Counted from the stretch's first letter, positions 45,857 to 55,428 are shown. The stretch: DNA of 64,000 nt from Methanosphaera sp. (GCF_022768985.1 NZ_JALEKL010000009.1:248001-312000); one strand, 5' to 3'. Program-made: numbers and translations. Notes: a model not told the origin generated them from the sequence alone.

Positions 45857-46396
45857 TATATCATATTCTCCTATAAGTTTTATTTTTAAATTAAATTTTT
45901 TTATTTGACAGTTTATATTACTGCTAAAATAGTTTTTGGTGGTTAGTTATTTTAAAATCTTAATTAAAGATACAGTTCTTAAAAAAGGTTATAATTTTGT
46001 TGTATCTTCTGAATTAGTTTATATTTTTTTAATAATTTTCTTCTAAATTTATTAGTTTGAAAATAATTCCGTCAAGTTCAAAATTGGTAAATAAAACAAA
46101 TTAATATCGTTGTTTTTTATAAAAGAATTTAGATACGCATGACTTTTGTCATAATCTCTTATAATAATCTCGATAGGATTTTAGATTATAAATTACCAAG
46201 AACCTAGTCTATATTATTAATTTTATATTATGTTTTTTATTTAATATAAAGTTACGTATTAAAATTAGTAATTAAATTATGTAAAAAAAGAATTAATTTT
46301 CAAAAAAGATTTAATTGTGTGGGTATGTATGTTATTTTTAAATTTCCATCCTAAAAAAATATAAATTAGGAGGGAATAAATTTCCTATATTTATTT
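45857..46396 (-). promoter_or_regulatory. Long gap and possible structured leader of rps3ae
   Basis: No gene in 540 bp. Inverted repeats: AAGATACA (45968-45975) with TGTATCTT (46002-46009); ATGAC-TTTT-GTCAT at 46139-46152; and ATAATC (46164-46169) with GATTAT (46184-46189). A C-rich stretch near 46345 belongs to the 3' side of the next gene. If transcribed, the hairpins lie in the rps3ae leader. I identified no clear TATA box. Confidence 0.35.
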
Positions 46397-47272
46397 TTAT
46401 GCTTGTCTAACTTCTTGGAATAGTTCATTTAAGTCAAATGATCTTACATCTACTTCATCATCAGTAATTCTTTTTGAAATTTCACCATCAAGAATTTCAA
46501 GTAAAACTCTTAGTGATGAAGAATCCTGATTTTGAGGTACTTTATATGTTTCTATTAAATCTTTTTTTGATGCATATTCAATTAATTCATGATACTGTGT
46601 ATCTCGACCATATATTTTTGCATAAAGTCTTGACTGGGAATCTTGTGTTCCAGGTATTACTATAATTTGTGAAAATACATCAACTCTTTCATAGTTTAAT
46701 GTTTCAAGTTCACAGTAATCTTCTATAAATTTATGGAGATAATACATTGTAAGTGATGGATTTTCAAGTTCTAAATCTTCATCTAAGTTGATAAATAAGT
46801 AGAATTCATTAAATCCTGTATATAATGGTACTGCCTCAATATTAAAGAGACTTTTTATAAGATCATATACTTTTTGTAGTTCATAGAATGCTTTTTTATC
46901 ATGTCCTAAATTAATTGATCTGCGTATGAACATGTATTTTTGAATTTCATTTAATTCTTCAGTTTCTTGTCTTATGATTGTTGTATCATTTTTAAATCTG
47001 AACATTATATAACGTTTTTTTGAATGCTCTTCATATTTTTCTTTTTGAAGTCTATCCCATTTTAGTATATTTTCATCTGTATCAAAGTTATATAGTGACA
47101 TGTAGAATTCTTTTTGTGGATAGTATTCTTCAATATATTCTGATAGTTGATCTATTGATCTTACATTATAGTTTTTAAATCCTTCTTTTTTTGTTCCTAT
47201 TGTTAGAACTCTGTTGAATTTTTCTCCATATATAGCTCTGTATAGATCAATCCATTTTTCATCTATTTTCAT
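46397..47272 (-). CDS. Unrecognised protein resembling an inactive primase-type (AEP) domain
   Basis: A 291-residue soluble protein of unknown family. The order of motifs recalls archaeo-eukaryotic primases: KRYIMFRFKND where active AEPs have a D-x-D metal site, then YTGFNEFYLFI where they have S-G-x-x-x-x-H, then FSQIIVIPGTQDSQSRLYAKI where they have a RLPGS-type strand. The catalytic acidic and histidine residues are missing, so if homologous it is inactive. GGGGGG lies 7 nt before the ATG. It sits alone upstream of rps3ae. Confidence 0.5.
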   Translation of the reverse strand: MKIDEKWIDLYRAIYGEKFNRVLTIGTKKEGFKNYNVRSIDQLSEYIEEYYPQKEFYMSLYNFDTDENILKWDRLQKEKYEEHSKKRYIMFRFKNDTTIIRQETEELNEIQKYMFIRRSINLGHDKKAFYELQKVYDLIKSLFNIEAVPLYTGFNEFYLFINLDEDLELENPSLTMYYLHKFIEDYCELETLNYERVDVFSQIIVIPGTQDSQSRLYAKIYGRDTQYHELIEYASKKDLIETYKVPQNQDSSSLRVLLEILDGEISKRITDDEVDVRSFDLNELFQEVRQA

Positions 47273-47484
47273 AATGATTCCCCCCTCTAAATTAAAATAT
47301 AATTTAAAATAATTCCAATGTGTTTTAATTTAAAGTAATTATTAAGCTCTGTTTTCTTATTATTAATTATAACATAATATAATTTTGCTAAAAAATATTA
47401 ATTTTACTTAATTTTAAATCATAATAATTTAAATAAACCTTTGGTAAGTTTAAAAACAAAATAAGCATGATAAAAAAATAAAAA

Positions 47485-47493
47485 GGGTGGTCA
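47485..47493 (-). terminator. 3' element TGACCACCC after the NifX-like gene
   Basis: One base different from the TAACCACCC element, read on the minus strand about 25 nt after the stop and followed by TTTTTATTTTTTTAT. Confidence 0.4.
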
Positions 47494-47517
47494 GTAAATT
47501 AAATCTAAGTTTCTAAG

Positions 47518-47838
47518 TTATTTCTGATTTTTAAGAAAGTTATCTAAAACTTCATCAATAGATCCTTCATCTTCAATAACTTCAACACCTTTATGTTTCA
47601 TCTGTCCTTTAGGTACAACACCTATTTTTTCACAGATAACAACATCGCATCCATCAATAGCATCTGCTGACTTTTCCCACTCTTCAGGACTTGTATGATC
47701 TTTTGGAGAAAATATAAGATTATCATACTCTATATTTCCACTTTTCTTATCATAATTATATACAATAAAACTTTCAGATGTTCCAAAATGTCCAACTTTA
47801 ACTCCATTATCTTTTACAGCTACTGCTATTTTCATCAT
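47518..47838 (-). CDS. Dinitrogenase iron-molybdenum cofactor (NifX/NafY-like) protein
   Basis: A 106-residue protein of the NifX-like family: KIAVAVKDNGVKVGHFGTSESFIVYNYD, then DAIDGCDVVICEKIGVVPKGQMKHKGVEVI, an RNase-H-like fold that binds metal clusters. Members outside nitrogen fixers probably carry Fe-S or other metal cofactors in methanogens. No nif genes are nearby, so a nitrogenase role is not implied. GAGGAA precedes the ATG. Confidence 0.85.
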   Translation of the reverse strand: MMKIAVAVKDNGVKVGHFGTSESFIVYNYDKKSGNIEYDNLIFSPKDHTSPEEWEKSADAIDGCDVVICEKIGVVPKGQMKHKGVEVIEDEGSIDEVLDNFLKNQK

Positions 47839-47968
47839 AATATAAGTTCCTCTAAAATATATTTTCTATTATAAATATTTGTTTAATAATTTATTTAAAT
47901 TTTTTAAATAAAATTAATTAATAAAAAAAGAGATTAAAAAAAAAGATTTAAGAAAGTTTAGATAATAA

Positions 47969-48643
47969 TTAGAAATTATCTATTTCATCTTTAGTATAAT
48001 GTGTTACAGGTTTTGGTATGTTAAGTAAATCTATAACATCATCTTCATTTACCATTGTATTGATACATCCATCCTTTAAAAGTACAGCACCCTGTGTTGT
48101 AAGTGGTGCAAGTGATGTCATCATATTATTTAAATCAATAGGACATGCAACTCCAATTGCTGCTTTAAATGGTCTTTGTTTCATTACCTGTTTTATAAAT
48201 GTTGATCCTGGAACAACATACATTCCAATTTCTTTTTTATCACACATTTTCTTAAAAGTTCCTATTGAACATTTACCACACTTTACACATTCAAGTCCTG
48301 AATTTCCAAGTACTGCAGGACACTTTTGTGCTCTAAGACAGTGTGGAAGTATTAAAATCACATCTTTTGCATCAAGTTCTTTAAAGTCATTATGATGTAA
48401 TCTATTTCTTAGGTCAATACTGATTTTATCTATTAATAATTCATCCATATTTAGTAATTTTAACATTCTCTTTGTTGTTGGATATGTTAAATTAATAGCA
48501 AAAAGTAGCACTCTTGGAAATACTAATTTCTTATTTTCAAGCTGATAAACACCTAATATTAGTGATATTGCAATTAGAATTAGTATAATAACTACTCCTA
48601 CCACTACTATTTCACCAACTAATGTGAATATATTCATGTCCAT
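47969..48643 (-). CDS. DUF116 family membrane-anchored cysteine-rich protein
   Basis: A 224-residue protein: one N-terminal membrane span (about 8-32) followed by a cytoplasmic domain with the DUF116 cysteine pattern (LPHCLRAQKCPA, LECVKCGKCSIGTFKKMC, AIGVACPIDL), suggesting an iron-sulfur cluster or metal site. DUF116 is widespread in methanogens and anaerobes, with no established role to my knowledge. It lies behind the NifX-like gene's start region, transcribed in the same direction; the gap is 130 bp. Confidence 0.85.
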   Translation of the reverse strand: MDMNIFTLVGEIVVVGVVIILILIAISLILGVYQLENKKLVFPRVLLFAINLTYPTTKRMLKLLNMDELLIDKISIDLRNRLHHNDFKELDAKDVILILPHCLRAQKCPAVLGNSGLECVKCGKCSIGTFKKMCDKKEIGMYVVPGSTFIKQVMKQRPFKAAIGVACPIDLNNMMTSLAPLTTQGAVLLKDGCINTMVNEDDVIDLLNIPKPVTHYTKDEIDNF

Positions 48644-48972
48644 TTTATTTATTTCCTATATTTTAAAAAATATAATATTTTATAATATAAAAATCTTAAT
48701 TTTAAAGTATTAAAGTTTTTTATTAATTTAGAAAGATATATAGATTATAAAGATAAATTCTAAGATATTAAATAATATATTTTTTTAGTTAGAATTTCTT
48801 TGAAAATTTATTGTAAAAATAGAAATCTTTTTATTAACTAAAAAATATAACTAATATATACTATTCTAATAATAATCTGTTATTTATAAAATATTACTAG
48901 ATTTAATAATATTAACAACGTTGTTATAAGAATTATTTTATTTATCAAAAAATTATTAAAAGTATTATAAAG
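48644..48972. other. Divergent intergenic region, DUF116 and tsr3
   Basis: 329 bp of AT-rich DNA between divergent genes. Several TATA-like runs occur but none stands out, and no long inverted repeat or reading frame was found. It must hold the two promoters. Confidence 0.4.
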
Positions 48973-49485
48973 ATGAAAATTGTAATTTATCACTCAAAAG
49001 AGTGCGATCCAAAAAGATGTACATCAATAAAGCTTGCAAATCAAAATAAGGCAACTATTACACACCAGATGAATAGAATACCTTATAATGCAATTGTTTT
49101 AGATGCTGAAGCTAAAAAGGCAGTTTCTTGTGAAGATCGAGAAAAAATTACAAAATACGGATTATCAGCATTAGATTGTTCTTGGAAGAAATTAAAAAAA
49201 TCTTCATTTAATTTTAAATCTAAGAAGAATCACAGGTTACTTCCATTTCTAGTTGCAGCAAACCCTGTAAACTATGGAAAACCATGTATTCTCTCAAGTG
49301 CTGAAGCATTAAGTGCTACTTTGTATATTGTAGGTTATAAACAAGAGGCTCGTGATCTAATGAATTGTTTCAAATGGGGACCTCATTTCATTACACTTAA
49401 TGAAAATTTATTAGAAGCCTATAGTGAGGCAAAAAATAGTTCTGAAATTGTTAAAATTCAAAATGAATTTTTAGGAGGAAAATAA
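48973..49485 (+). CDS. tsr3: 16S/18S rRNA aminocarboxypropyltransferase Tsr3 (DUF367)
   Basis: A 170-residue Tsr3-family enzyme that transfers the aminocarboxypropyl group of SAM to a pseudouridine or uridine in small-subunit rRNA. Recognised by [21 protein letters not shown] at the N-terminus and [32 protein letters not shown] in the core. No strong ribosome-binding site precedes the ATG. rpl40e starts 2 nt after its stop; the pairing of these two genes fits a ribosome-assembly role. Confidence 0.9.
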   Translation: MKIVIYHSKECDPKRCTSIKLANQNKATITHQMNRIPYNAIVLDAEAKKAVSCEDREKITKYGLSALDCSWKKLKKSSFNFKSKKNHRLLPFLVAANPVNYGKPCILSSAEALSATLYIVGYKQEARDLMNCFKWGPHFITLNENLLEAYSEAKNSSEIVKIQNEFLGGK

Positions 49486-49486
49486 C

Positions 49487-49633
49487 ATGGCAAAATTTGA
49501 AGAAGCAGAAAACAGAATTTTCAATGTAAAAATTTGTTTAAAATGTAACGTAAGAAACCCTGCATCCGCAAAATCCTGCAGAAAATGTGGTTACAAAGGT
49601 TTAAGATTCAAAGCAAAAGAACCAAGAGGATAG
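49487..49633 (+). CDS. rpl40e: Ribosomal protein L40e
   Basis: A 48-residue zinc-ribbon ribosomal protein ([20 protein letters not shown] at the start), with ligands Cys17, Cys20, Cys31 and Cys34 and the basic end [12 protein letters not shown]. In eukaryotes it is made as a ubiquitin fusion; here it is free. GGAGG lies in the last codons of tsr3, so the two are coupled. Confidence 0.95.
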   Translation: MAKFEEAENRIFNVKICLKCNVRNPASAKSCRKCGYKGLRFKAKEPRG

Positions 49634-49645
49634 ACTCACTGATGG

Positions 49646-49680
49646 ATCTTTGTTTAAAGATTTAAACTTTTTTACTTTTT
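49646..49680 (+). terminator. Hairpin terminator after rpl40e
   Basis: ATCTTT (49646-49651) and AAAGAT (49656-49661) form a stem, and the overlapping GTTTAAA-GA-TTTAAAC gives an alternative stem. A T-rich tract follows. It starts 13 nt after the stop. Confidence 0.5.
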
Positions 49681-49854
49681 TTATTTTTTTTTAATTAAAT
49701 TAGCTTTTTTTTAATATATAACTTATTTTATTATGAAATTAATTTATTTTTATTTTAACTAAAATTTCTAGTTAATAGTCTTTTTTTATAAATAAAATTA
49801 AATTATATAAAAAATACATAAATTATTATTAATCAACTTGAAGGAATTTAAATA

Positions 49855-50589
49855 ATGAATGTTGAAGAATATTTAAATAACACACTTAAAGATCATAAGT
49901 TACACATAACTCTTATTGATCCTGATGAACAAACACCTGCTGAGGCTGTTGAAATAGCAACAGCAGCACAAAAAGCCGGAACTGATGCTTTTCTTGTTGG
50001 AGGTTCAATAACAGATCAGGAAGAGTTAGATGAAACAGTAAAAGCTCTAAAAGATAATATTTCATTACCTGTTATACTATTTCCAGGAAATGTTGTTGGT
50101 GTAAGTAAATATGCTGATGCATTACTTTTTATGAGTTTACTTAATTCAACAAATCCATACTGGCTTACAACAGCTCAAGCTCTTGCAGCACCATCTGTTA
50201 AAAAGATTGGAATTGAAACAATACCTATGGGTTATTTAATTGTTGAACCTGGAGGAACTGTTGGATGGGTTGGTGATGCTAAAGCTATTCCTAGAAATAA
50301 ATCAGATTTAGCTGTAGCATATTCTCTTGCAGCAGAATATCTTGGTATGCGTGTAATTTATCTTGAAGCTGGTTCTGGTGCTGATGCTCCTATACCTGTT
50401 GATTTTGTTATGAAGGTTAAAAAATTAACAAATCTCATGGTTATTGTAGGTGGAGGTATTAGAACAGCAGAAGATGCTGCTAAAATCAAACAAGCAGGTG
50501 CAGATATAATAATTACAGGTACTGTTGTTGAAGAAAGTAGCGATGTATATGGAAAAATCAAAGAATTAACAGATGCTATACATCAATAA
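49855..50589 (+). CDS. Geranylgeranylglyceryl phosphate synthase
   Basis: A 244-residue TIM-barrel prenyltransferase making the first ether bond of archaeal lipids from sn-glycerol 1-phosphate and GGPP. Landmarks: LHITLIDPDEQTPAEAVEIA, TDAFLVGGSI, ILFPGNVVGVSKYADALLFMSLLNSTNPYW, YLEAGSGADAPIP and the phosphate loop VGGGIRTAEDA. Length and motifs match group II GGGPS. GAAGGA precedes the ATG. It is monocistronic. Confidence 0.95.
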   Translation: MNVEEYLNNTLKDHKLHITLIDPDEQTPAEAVEIATAAQKAGTDAFLVGGSITDQEELDETVKALKDNISLPVILFPGNVVGVSKYADALLFMSLLNSTNPYWLTTAQALAAPSVKKIGIETIPMGYLIVEPGGTVGWVGDAKAIPRNKSDLAVAYSLAAEYLGMRVIYLEAGSGADAPIPVDFVMKVKKLTNLMVIVGGGIRTAEDAAKIKQAGADIIITGTVVEESSDVYGKIKELTDAIHQ

Positions 50590-50835
50590 ATTACAATATG
50601 ACCTTAAACCCCATCTTCTTTTTTTTTGATTTACTTTTTTTTAGAAATATTAAATCTTTTATTCAACCTATCAATACATTAAAAAATATTATAGATATGT
50701 TTTTAAATACATAAAAGATATTCAATTATAACAACAACCTATGTAGTAAATATAAAAAAAAATAAGGAAATATAATAGGCAAATTCACATATTTTACATG
50801 GGTAGTTGAAACCAAATTAACTAGGAGAATAAATT

Positions 50836-51528
50836 ATGCAAAGTCCATGTCAAATTAATGAATATGAAACAATAGCAAATAAAATAAAAACATTACTAAA
50901 ACTTGAAAAAGAACCAGTAGCTGTAAAATTATTCCTAACTGAAGATGAAGCAAAAGAAACACTAAAAAAAGCTGATGATAAAATAAGACACTGTGAACGT
51001 ATCTTCAAAGCAGCAGCAGAAGGTGTATCATGCTATGCAACAGTAGATGAACAACAATGTCAAGGAGGAGCAGCAGTACTAGGACTTCGTGACCTTCCAG
51101 AAGCTGTAAAAACAGGAAAAAAATACATGTCACTCGGAAGATTTGCATCACTAGGATCTGCAAAACATGAAGTAGATCAAATACCAATGGTTGACAATAT
51201 AATGGAAGCTGTAGGATATGCACCTCTAAAAGATGCAAAATTTAAAGCTGATGTAATAGTACTTTATGCAAAACCAGAACAAGCAATGCGTGTAGTTCAA
51301 GCAAATGGATTCATACTAGGTAAAAGATTTACCTCATCATTTGCAGGAATACAATCAATGTGTGCAGATGTTGTAGCACAACCATTTGTAAATAAAGAAC
51401 CTAACATGTCACTTGGATGTGATGGATCAAGAAAATCAACATCAATTGCACCAGATGAACTTGTAATAGGACTTACAGCAGAAAATATTGGATGTATGCT
51501 TAACTCACTTGACAGCATACTCGGATAG
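50836..51528 (+). CDS. DUF169 family protein
   Basis: A 230-residue DUF169 protein: LLKLEKEPVAVKLFLTEDEAKE near the N-terminus, HCERIFKAAAEGVSCYATVDEQQCQGGAAVLGL in the middle, and YAKPEQAMRVVQANGF and SLGCDGSRKSTSIAPDELVIGLT later. Several conserved cysteines suggest metal or cluster binding. No function is established to my knowledge; it is common in methanogens. GGAG precedes the ATG by 7-8 nt. ACCACCC follows its stop by about 22 nt. Confidence 0.83.
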   Translation: MQSPCQINEYETIANKIKTLLKLEKEPVAVKLFLTEDEAKETLKKADDKIRHCERIFKAAAEGVSCYATVDEQQCQGGAAVLGLRDLPEAVKTGKKYMSLGRFASLGSAKHEVDQIPMVDNIMEAVGYAPLKDAKFKADVIVLYAKPEQAMRVVQANGFILGKRFTSSFAGIQSMCADVVAQPFVNKEPNMSLGCDGSRKSTSIAPDELVIGLTAENIGCMLNSLDSILG

Positions 51529-51616
51529 AAAAAAAGGAAAATTTAATTATACCACCCAAAAAAAAGAGATTATAAAAAAAGATTTTGGAATTTATATTTC
51601 CATGATCTTTCCCTTT

Positions 51617-52291
51617 TTAATTACCACTACTTTTTTCAATAATATCTTTAATTTTAAGATATTCACTATAATGATTTATATTAAGAAGCTCAACATCATC
51701 AACTGCTTCAATACCATAGAATTTAACACCATCTTTAATCATATTACGCAGTATAGGATTTAAATTACAATTAGCACCCTTAAGATAGTTATAAATCAAA
51801 CTACCATAACAGCAAAATGGCATGCCAAGACCTTCTGCTGAATTAAGAACACCTGTTTTTCGTCTTGCAAGAACACTTACTAAATTATACTTGTCACTAT
51901 CTGAATTATAAATATTAATCATATTATTAATTGTTTCAGGTGAAATTGTAGGCTGATCTGCTGCCATAAATAAGTAGTCACAATCACTACAACCACTAAG
52001 TGCATTTAGTATAGTTTCAGAAAGTGCTACATCAACATTACTATTTTCTCGAATTCTAACACAATCAAGCATACTATATTCATCTAAAATACCATAAATT
52101 TCATCTCTAAAATGACCAAGCATAACTGTAATATTTTCAATATCTGCTTTCATAACATTTTCTATTGTATGTATAATTATAGGCTTATCATCAATTTTAA
52201 GTTTTAATTTATGAATAGGCTCCATTTTAAGATTAGTGAAATCCTCTATCATTCTTGAATTTCTACCTGCTGCTGTTATTATAGCATCCAT
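51617..52291 (-). CDS. MobA-like nucleotidyltransferase
   Basis: A 224-residue NTP-transferase-fold protein, with IITAAGRNSRM at the start (the glycine-rich nucleotide loop is degenerate compared with GxGTRM), DDKPIIIHTIENV, and the metal-site segment FMAADQPTISPE. This matches molybdopterin or sugar nucleotidyltransferases of the MobA/MocA group; the substrate is uncertain. GGGGGATGTGAT precedes the ATG. It is downstream of the secreted-protein gene on the same strand. Confidence 0.8.
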   Translation of the reverse strand: MDAIITAAGRNSRMIEDFTNLKMEPIHKLKLKIDDKPIIIHTIENVMKADIENITVMLGHFRDEIYGILDEYSMLDCVRIRENSNVDVALSETILNALSGCSDCDYLFMAADQPTISPETINNMINIYNSDSDKYNLVSVLARRKTGVLNSAEGLGMPFCCYGSLIYNYLKGANCNLNPILRNMIKDGVKFYGIEAVDDVELLNINHYSEYLKIKDIIEKSSGN

Positions 52292-52474
52292 ATAATCACA
52301 TCCCCCTAAAGCATATCACTTTTTTTTAATTAATTATATGATTTATTATATCATCTATAAAAATAGGAAATGTAATTTTAAAATCAGGGAAAAAAATAGT
52401 TTTTTTTAGAAAAATAAATTATAAAAAAAAATAGCTAGTTTATTTTGAAAAAAGAAAAGATTAGAAGAATTTTT

Positions 52475-53716
52475 CTAATCTTCTGATGAACTTGAAACTG
52501 TGGATGATGTTGTTACATTGTTATATGTAGCATTATCTTTAAGTTCATAGATTGTTGTGAAAATCTGTGTATCTCCACTTTCTCCTTCAGTCCACATAAC
52601 TATCTTAATTGGATAGTCACCATTGTTTGTTACAAGAACATCTGCTGTTGGTCTGTATTCATATAAAATACATTCTTCTGCTCCACTCATACCTACAGGT
52701 AATGGATTTCCAAGAGCAAGTATTGCATCTCTTAGTGATCTTCCAGGTGGACATACACCGTGTGTTGCACTACCTGATGCTGCTTCTGATTCACTAATTG
52801 ATGTGAAAGATACATTTTCTTTTCCATGAGCTGCTGAGTGTGGTGGAATTATTGTGTTGTTCCATCCATCTGCAAACATCTTAGCATTTGCTGCTCTTAC
52901 TTCTGTTGGATATCCTGCAAGATAACGTACTGTACTTACAGCAGAACTTACATTTGTCTCTGATGCATTGTGTGTATATACCATTACAGGTGCACCTGAG
53001 GTGTAGTTTCTCATGTAATCGTAAGCTCCTTGACCAAATTTATGGATTATATTTTTCTTACCATATACTCCATTTCTTTTATCACTGAAGTCTCCAAGGT
53101 AGTAGTCTACTGTGATGTTATCTCCATCTTTTGATGAATTAAACCATTCTTTTAATGATGCTGCTGAAACAAAGTCTGTAGGAACTGTATCATTATTAAT
53201 ATCAGTTGCTTTTACTGTTTTTACGGTTTTATTATTTTCTACAAGTTTTATTTCATCACCTGCTTTAACAGCTTTTGTATATGGAAGTTTATGTCCCCAT
53301 ACCATTGAAGTTGCAGGTTTTACTGAAACTTTATTGTTTTCATCAAATTCAACTACTGCAGGACCATCTAGTTTACTTGAGATGTGTCCATCTGCTGTTA
53401 TGTACGAATTGTTTTTAATAACATCATTAGGTGCTGCTGCTGTTACTATACTGAAAAATACTGTTGATATATCACGATTTTTAATAGGTCTTAGTATGTT
53501 CATTGGATTTGATGCTATTGGAACTTTCTGTACTGTAGCTTGATCTATTAATGCATCTCCTGATACAACAGTTGAACCATTTTCATATCCAATAGGGTTC
53601 TCTTTTGCTATAGTTTCAGCTGTAACCATATTACATAAGAGTCCAGAAACTGCTACTGTTACTAGAAGAACAATAATTAACAGATATGGATTATCTAATT
53701 TTTTCTTTATTTTAAT
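52475..53716 (-). CDS. Secreted or membrane-anchored protein with VanW-like end, non-ATG start
   Basis: About 413 residues with the start proposed here. Residues 2-28 (KIKKKLDNPYLLIIVLLVTV and on) form a basic-then-hydrophobic signal or anchor, and the rest is extracytoplasmic with many N-x-S/T sites and a Thr/Ser-rich end. The region HGVCPPGRSLRDAI to VTNNGDYPIKIVMWTEG resembles the C-terminal part of VanW-type surface proteins. The first ATG (53629) lies after the signal, and no ATG, GTG or TTG is upstream in frame. GGGGG at 53720-53724 precedes ATT 53716 and ATA 53710; I use 53716. Confidence 0.7.
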   Translation of the reverse strand: MKIKKKLDNPYLLIIVLLVTVAVSGLLCNMVTAETIAKENPIGYENGSTVVSGDALIDQATVQKVPIASNPMNILRPIKNRDISTVFFSIVTAAAPNDVIKNNSYITADGHISSKLDGPAVVEFDENNKVSVKPATSMVWGHKLPYTKAVKAGDEIKLVENNKTVKTVKATDINNDTVPTDFVSAASLKEWFNSSKDGDNITVDYYLGDFSDKRNGVYGKKNIIHKFGQGAYDYMRNYTSGAPVMVYTHNASETNVSSAVSTVRYLAGYPTEVRAANAKMFADGWNNTIIPPHSAAHGKENVSFTSISESEAASGSATHGVCPPGRSLRDAILALGNPLPVGMSGAEECILYEYRPTADVLVTNNGDYPIKIVMWTEGESGDTQIFTTIYELKDNATYNNVTTSSTVSSSSED

Positions 53717-53950
53717 TAACCCCCTATCTAATTTTAAGAAAAAATTTTATTTTCAATTATTTTATTATTATCTATTTTTATTTGTTTTAATAAATAAAGA
53801 TTATTTAATAATTATATTTTAATCTATTTAAATTAATAAAAAAAGTTAATATTCACATATATTAGGTGTTTATACTTGGTTAAATCGTTCTAATTTATAA
53901 AAAAAAGATTAAAATGAAGGTTATAGTTGAAATTATATGTTTTAATTTCT

Positions 53951-55183
53951 TTATAATTCATCTTCTAGCATTGATGTAATTTTTGTAATTTTTTCTTGTC
54001 CATTTCCACCAATGAATATTTTTGAGTTTTGTTTTGAATTTATATATCGTATTATATCATCTATATTTTTAAGTACCATCATATCTTTGTTATATCCAAT
54101 ATTATTTAGATATTCAATATAGTCATACGTTGTATCTTCTAGTCCTGGGAAGATTATAAGTGTGTCAGGTTTGTATGATTTGATATAGTCAAGTATATTG
54201 TATCTGCATGTTTCATACTTTCTTGGTGTTCCTATAATTAGAATGTCAAATCTTTCCTCATCAAGTACTGCTTTTAGTGCATCTACATTGTCTGTTTTTC
54301 CTGTTATTACCTCGTTTGTATTGTATATGATCTTCTTTGTACGTCCTTTTACTGCTTCAAATTCTGCTAGTGATTTTTTAATTTCATCTGTATTTATTCC
54401 CAGATATTGGCATGTCATGTATGCTGCATCTGCATTTTTTAGGTTGAATTTTCCAAATAAATTAAGATCTCCATCATAGATATTAAATAGTAATGGATTG
54501 CTGCTTTCATCCTTTATTTTAACAAGATTTTCATCATTACAATTAAGAATTGCTGGTTTGTCTTTTATAAATTCTGCAACCTCTTGAGTATATTGTTCAA
54601 TTGAACCATGAACATCCATATGATCATAGCCAATATTTGTAACAACAACAATATCTATGTCAAAAACATAACTACAAAAAGCAAGAGTCATATCACATAC
54701 TTCAATAACCATGTAGTCATAATCATTTTCATTAGCATCAAGTAGAAGTTCATTATAACCAGAAAATCCACCACCACCATTACCACCAATTGCTACCTTA
54801 TATCCATTATTTTTTAGAATCTCATAGATCATATGAGTAGTGGTAGTTTTACCATTAGTTCCAGTAACAGCAATTGTCTTAACAGATTTATGTTTTGTAA
54901 ATATATCAGATATGAAAATGTCACGTTCTATAATATCTTTACAAATCTTTTTATTAAATAAACTAGGACTTACACTAACAGCATCAGATTTAAATATCTT
55001 ATCAAGATTATGACTTCCAACTTCAAGATCAAGATTAATGTTTTCATCAAAACCACTACTTTGAAGTAATGATAAGTCAATATCCTTATTAATATCTGAT
55101 GAATAAACATCATAATCCCGCTTAAGTAGAGAAATTGTTGCTTTTTGTCCTTCAACACCTAATCCAACTACACTTATCTTCAT
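53951..55183 (-). CDS. Mur ligase family protein (pseudomurein peptide ligase candidate)
   Basis: A 410-residue ATP-dependent amide ligase of the MurC/D/E type: N-terminal Rossmann domain (VVGLGVEGQKA), central ATPase with P-loop TGTNGKTTTTHM (about 108-119) and metal-binding VVVTNIGYDHMDVHG (about 183-197), and C-terminal Rossmann domain. Methanobacteriales use such ligases to build the peptide of pseudomurein; the exact residue added is unknown. GAGGGC precedes the ATG. The secreted-protein gene follows on the same strand. Confidence 0.87.
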   Translation of the reverse strand: MKISVVGLGVEGQKATISLLKRDYDVYSSDINKDIDLSLLQSSGFDENINLDLEVGSHNLDKIFKSDAVSVSPSLFNKKICKDIIERDIFISDIFTKHKSVKTIAVTGTNGKTTTTHMIYEILKNNGYKVAIGGNGGGGFSGYNELLLDANENDYDYMVIEVCDMTLAFCSYVFDIDIVVVTNIGYDHMDVHGSIEQYTQEVAEFIKDKPAILNCNDENLVKIKDESSNPLLFNIYDGDLNLFGKFNLKNADAAYMTCQYLGINTDEIKKSLAEFEAVKGRTKKIIYNTNEVITGKTDNVDALKAVLDEERFDILIIGTPRKYETCRYNILDYIKSYKPDTLIIFPGLEDTTYDYIEYLNNIGYNKDMMVLKNIDDIIRYINSKQNSKIFIGGNGQEKITKITSMLEDEL

Positions 55184-55393
55184 AAATAGCCCTCATGTTA
55201 TATTTTTTCTATAATTAAAAAAAACCTAAAATGAAATATTAAAGGTTCTAATTTATTTTAATTATTTACTAATATAATATAAATATTTTAATTTTAATAT
55301 TATTATTCATAATAAAAAAAATAATTAATTATTAAATAGAAAAAAAAACTATTTCAAAAAAGGTATGAAAATTTTATAAATAATACTATTTTT

Positions 55394-55402
55394 TTATATA
55401 AT
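55394..55402 (+). promoter_or_regulatory. TATA box of hypD
   Basis: TTATATAAT-type sequence about 27-35 bp before the hypD start codon, with GGAG between, implying a very short leader. Confidence 0.45.
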
Positions 55403-55428
55403 TCCCAACTATAGGAGTAATGAGTTAA

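Noticed and set aside
47518-47838. Nitrogenase cofactor gene
   Set aside because: The family similarity is real, but no nif gene is near. NifX-like proteins are common in methanogens without nitrogen fixation, so no nitrogenase role was assigned.
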